A stretch of DNA of 16,991 bases, taken from assembly GCA_003230535.1 (NCBI GenBank), contig QIEW01000043.1:1-16991 (forward strand). Reading direction: 5' to 3'. The notes below the pieces were generated by a model, which saw only the letters and a list, made by a program, of their open reading frames with translations, ran no database searches and had not been told where the DNA came from. The stretch is from a bacterium (lineage in GTDB: Bacteria > SZUA-182 > SZUA-191). A program made the position numbers and the translations under genes. This document shows, one piece after another, positions 14,384 to 16,991 of this stretch (its first letter is position 1; each line of letters starts with the position of its first letter).

Positions 14384-14413
14384 GTGCTGTCGGGTTTGAG
14401 AACCCGACAACAC
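14384..14413. other. Strong intergenic hairpin, weak terminator candidate
   Basis: TGTCGGGTT-TGAG-AACCCGACA is a perfect 9-bp stem (14388-14409). A GTG/CAC extension lies beyond a single mismatch. It is 60 bp after the TPR-transglutaminase stop. It could end that message, but no T-run follows on the plus strand; it may equally be a dispersed palindrome. Confidence 0.4.
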
Positions 14414-14543
14414 ACTAATCACTCCATCAAGCCTTAAGTAAACAGCATCCAGCTTAAATCGTTTTTTTAAGACCTTGAAATGATCTTTATTTTTTGTTAC
14501 TTTAGTAGTATTAATAATTATATTCATTGCGCTATTAACGTGA

Positions 14544-15278
14544 ATGCAGGGGGAAATCCGGGCTGGATCGCCTAGAAGATGCTTCGGATACCCATTTTTC
14601 TTGGTAAAATGGGGGAGGGAGGTTAATATTTCTAAATTATTTAAGAGAAGGGAAGTGGGGTCTTCGGGTGATCCGGGCCTCTTTGGGAGAGTGAATTATC
14701 AATCCCCAAGGCTGTCTTTGAGGTGTTATTCGATAATTTCTCTGATACGAAAACGTCTGGGCGTATTATCCATACTATTATTATGTTTTTATTCTTTAAT
14801 CAGCTGCAAATCGGCAATAGAAACTCTTACCATCTTTTCTAAAAAAACTGAGTTTAGAAATTATGATGTGCTGAAAATTACTGTAATAGAGGACAATCTG
14901 CCCTATCCTGCTTGGCAGGCAATACCTGACCGATTAGTAAAAGAAATATCCGATAGAAATCTTTTTAGAACCGTAAAAAGATATCAGAAGGAAAGTTTCG
15001 GCAGCTCTTATGGTGGAAGCGATACGCTGATATTGAAGTTGTCGGTAGTAAAGTTTGACCCTGGAAATGATGAGATGCCGGGGAAAAATATTTTTGAGGA
15101 CGGTTATGTCAAGGTTCGCTATATGGTGATTGAGCAGATAATGGATAGCGAGATCTACCGGGGCGAGATTACCGTCAATTTAGAGACCTACTTCTATGAG
15201 GAACTTGAACTACATTTGCAGATAGCGGCTGACCTCATAGTTAAAGAAATAGCTGATGAAGTGGAAAGCGAATTGTAA
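14544..15278 (+). CDS. Predicted lipoprotein, function unknown
   Basis: Inside the frame a lipoprotein signal is clear: basic LIRKR, a hydrophobic run GVLSILLLCFYSL, and the lipobox LISC with the cysteine at about residue 88 of the longest frame. The mature part of about 155 residues opens with ETLTIFSKKTEFRNYDVLKI and is alternating strand and helix, like DUF4410-type envelope lipoproteins, though that assignment is tentative. The coordinates are the outer limit. ATG 14544 has no ribosome site and gives an implausibly long n-region. GTG 14691 and TTG 14718 (after AAGG) are likelier starts. A strong GGGAGGGAGG precedes an in-frame ATT at 14626. It follows the TPR-transglutaminase gene by 219 bp and converges on ogt. 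Confidence 0.6.
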   Translation: MQGEIRAGSPRRCFGYPFFLVKWGREVNISKLFKRREVGSSGDPGLFGRVNYQSPRLSLRCYSIISLIRKRLGVLSILLLCFYSLISCKSAIETLTIFSKKTEFRNYDVLKITVIEDNLPYPAWQAIPDRLVKEISDRNLFRTVKRYQKESFGSSYGGSDTLILKLSVVKFDPGNDEMPGKNIFEDGYVKVRYMVIEQIMDSEIYRGEITVNLETYFYEELELHLQIAADLIVKEIADEVESEL

Positions 15279-15309
15279 TAGATACCCTACAGGCTCTGCG
15301 CCCATAGTC

Positions 15310-15837
15310 CTAATTCAAATATCCTTCCAATTCCAGTAATTTCCTTTTTATATTTTCCCCGCCGGAATACCCTCCCAGTTGACCGTCTTGGCGGATTATT
15401 CGGTGACAGGGAATTATGATTGGAATAGGATTTAAGCGGCAAGCGGCGCCTACGGCTCTGGCGGCGGCGGGACGGGAGACGGATTTAGCCGCCCATTGGT
15501 AAGAGCGGGTTTCCCCATAAGGGACGGCGCGTAATGCTTCCCAAACTGCAATCTGCCAAGGTGTAGCTCGGCGGAGATCCAGGGGGACGTTTATGACCTG
15601 GGAAGCCTTGTTAAAATAAGCTTCCAGGGCATTGATAACCGGGGTTAGGGTAACAGAAAATCCCTGGGAGTGATTTGTTGACCAAGTGAAATTGAACTCC
15701 CGTGGTATTTTTGATACCAGACAGGCTTTATCCTTCCCGATAACTATTCGGCATAGCCCTTGTGATGTGGCCGCCAGGAGCAAACATCCTATCGGCGTCT
15801 GCATCGTCCGGCAAATCATCAGAGGGTAATGTCCCAC
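15310..15837 (-). CDS. ogt: Methylated-DNA-protein-cysteine S-methyltransferase
   Basis: A suicide repair protein that moves alkyl groups from O6-alkylguanine (and O4-alkylthymine) in DNA to its own cysteine. It has 175 residues, in the Ogt size class. The C-terminal catalytic domain has YGETRSY (107-113), the helix-turn-helix SRPAAARAVGAA with the arginine finger (about 121-132), NPIPIIIPCHR with the acceptor C144, and GGYSGG (155-160). No Ada-type N-terminal metal-binding domain is present. Translation starts at GTG 15837, with AAGGAG eight bases upstream, and overlaps the end of surE by 19 bp, so the two are co-transcribed. The name ogt is by family; Ada-C or MGMT are equivalent labels. 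Confidence 0.93.
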   Translation of the reverse strand: MGHYPLMICRTMQTPIGCLLLAATSQGLCRIVIGKDKACLVSKIPREFNFTWSTNHSQGFSVTLTPVINALEAYFNKASQVINVPLDLRRATPWQIAVWEALRAVPYGETRSYQWAAKSVSRPAAARAVGAACRLNPIPIIIPCHRIIRQDGQLGGYSGGENIKRKLLELEGYLN

Positions 15838-16577
15838 TCTTTTAGCTCCTTCATTAACCCATGGTCAGTGAGATCATATTTAAGTGGGGTAATAGAAATT
15901 TTCCCCTGTTTTAAGGCCGATAGATCGTTATCGGAGTTGGCGTCCTGCTGGATATCTTCCGTCTCCAGCCAAAAATAATCCCGCCCGTAAGGATCGTGCA
16001 GCTTCCTGAATATGTCCTTGAAAATAAATCGACCCTGGCGACTGATACAGACCCCGGAAATCTGCTCGGGCCGGAGAGCCGGGACATTTACATTAAGCAG
16101 CGTGCCGTGAGGTAAACCGCGCCTTCCGATAAGCTCCGCCATTCGGGCGGCAAACCGGGCCGCATAAGAAAAATCAGGATTGGAGTATGTAGCCAGAGAA
16201 ACCGCCATAGACGGGATACCCAGGATAGCGCCTTCAGTGGCCGCAGAGACCGTTCCCGAGTAAAGTATACAGTCTCCCACGTTTTTCCCCAGATTAATCC
16301 CCGAGATTACTATGTCCGGAGGGCGATCAAGGATTTCCGCCACCGCCAGCTTTACGCAATCCGCCGGAGTTCCCCTGACGGCATAGCCATACAAGGTGTT
16401 GGATTTATAAATCTCAGTCACCCGTAAAGGATTATAAATAGAGATTGCATGACCTACGGCGCTTTGTTCAACTTCAGGGGCGACCACCACCACCCGGGCG
16501 ATGGCGCTTACTTGTGAGACCAGCGCTTCCAGACCGGGAGCATAAATTCCATCATCGTTGCTTAGCAGCGCTAACAC
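15819..16577 (-). CDS. surE: 5'/3'-nucleotidase SurE
   Basis: A cytoplasmic metal-dependent phosphatase that removes phosphate from nucleoside 5'- and 3'-monophosphates, often linked to stationary-phase survival. All the metal-site residues expected for the family are present: NDDG with D8 and D9, S39 in QSAVGH, and N95 in SGINLG. GTPADCV (69-75) and YSGTVSAATEGAILG (106-120) are further family signatures. Length (252) is typical. Translation starts at GTG 16577, with AAGGAGG upstream; no better ATG exists. It is the first gene of a pair with ogt. In many bacteria surE neighbours pcm or nlpD, which are not seen here. TTGACA lies upstream on the minus strand, but no good -10 box follows at the right spacing. 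Confidence 0.95.
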   Translation of the reverse strand: MLALLSNDDGIYAPGLEALVSQVSAIARVVVVAPEVEQSAVGHAISIYNPLRVTEIYKSNTLYGYAVRGTPADCVKLAVAEILDRPPDIVISGINLGKNVGDCILYSGTVSAATEGAILGIPSMAVSLATYSNPDFSYAARFAARMAELIGRRGLPHGTLLNVNVPALRPEQISGVCISRQGRFIFKDIFRKLHDPYGRDYFWLETEDIQQDANSDNDLSALKQGKISITPLKYDLTDHGLMKELKEWDITL

Positions 16578-16666
16578 CTAACCTATACCCTCCTTATTCC
16601 TTTTCAGAAGTAAACAGCCCTGTCAACAAACCCTTACGACCCATCACTTTTAATGATAGAAAGATT

Positions 16667-16852
16667 ATTAAACCGCAGAGGACGCAGAGGTTCGCAGAGA
16701 AATGACAAATACATAAGCTCAAATGACAAACAGGTTTCGGGCTAAAATCTTTTGGCCTGAAGCCTTACATGAAGCCTGAAGCCTAAAACCTAGTTTGGAT
16801 TTTGACATCTGGAATTTTTCCTCTGCGTTTCTCTGTGTCCTCTGCGGTTAAT
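16667..16852. repeat. CCGCAGAGGACGC inverted-repeat element, copy 2
   Basis: The left end ATTAAACCGCAGAGGACGC (16667-16685) pairs with the right end GTGTCCTCTGCGGTTAAT (16835-16852). The ends share CCGCAGAGGAC with the element at 11248-11409, but the interior differs and includes the AGGCTTC-type repeat at 16764-16791. It lies upstream of surE. Beyond it, 16853-16991 shows only an eight-G run at 16909-16916 and no gene or clear signal. Confidence 0.65.
16764..16791 (-). repeat. AGGCTTC heptad repeat, dispersed 28-bp copy 2
   Basis: This is the reverse complement of 10976-11003 with three mismatches. GAAGCCT units recur at 16771-16784, and another lies just upstream. It sits inside the second CCGCAGAGGACGC element. 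Confidence 0.55.
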
Positions 16853-16991
16853 TTCCTGTATTTCCAAAAAAGTGATAGGTAGTAACAACAAACATTAAAG
16901 ATATACATGGGGGGGGAAATGATCTATAATCAGTAAGATTATCATTATATCCAAAAATATGGCAAGAAATTTATCAACGGGTTTTAGAAAG

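Noticed and set aside
14384-14413. Intrinsic terminator for the HAMP/TPR operon
   Set aside because: The stem is strong but no T-run follows on the plus strand, so it is listed only as a hairpin.
14321-14527. 68-residue minus-strand frame between the TPR gene and the lipoprotein gene
   Set aside because: It crosses the perfect 14388-14409 hairpin, lacks a ribosome site and has no family resemblance.

Overview
The window reads as chromosomal DNA from a diderm (Gram-negative-type) bacterium of moderate GC. The evidence is a lipoprotein-like gene, SurE, Rho, an HU/IHF-type protein, a HAMP membrane protein beside a predicted exported transglutaminase, and mixed ATG/GTG/TTG starts. The intergenic DNA is crowded with short palindromic and MITE-like repeats, including GTCATTCC...GGAATGAC, CCGCAGAGGACGC and CCTTCTCCCC hairpin types. 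I associate this style with Desulfobacterota, Nitrospirota, Planctomycetota and candidate-phylum genomes. The sequence alone does not fix the phylum. I saw no tRNA, rRNA, CRISPR array or intact insertion sequence.

Layout. 1-3.9 kb is a cell-surface glycosylation block: a family 2 glycosyltransferase (+) converging on two tandem, closely related multi-span GT-C (PMT/ArnT-like) glycosyltransferases (-). A 130-bp hairpin-rich element separates them from pgi (-). pgi is divergent from serS (+), and both have recognisable promoters. 6.9-9.2 kb is repeat-rich. It carries three small minus-strand genes: a one-helix membrane protein, a DUF3467 protein and an HU/IHF-like protein with a strong promoter. 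rho (-) follows at 9.2-10.5 kb with a long leader.

10.5-12.27 kb holds no convincing gene but many repeats: a GTCATTCC element, a CCGCAGAGGACGC inverted repeat, a G-quadruplex-capable tract, a cluster of degenerate direct repeats, and finally a structured leader. The leader precedes a two-gene unit (+): a HAMP-only membrane protein without an output domain, and a predicted exported TPR protein with a transglutaminase-like domain. A predicted lipoprotein gene (+) follows. It converges on a surE-ogt pair (-) that overlaps by 19 bp. The window ends in another CCGCAGAGGACGC element.

How the genes fit together: pgi, serS, rho, the HU gene, surE and ogt are housekeeping genes. The accessory interest lies in the duplicated GT-C genes, the HAMP/TPR-transglutaminase pair with its leader, and the mobile or structured repeats. 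One repeat supplies the end of pgi. Another carries an apparent 9-bp target-site duplication. A related pair in opposite orientations brackets two small genes.
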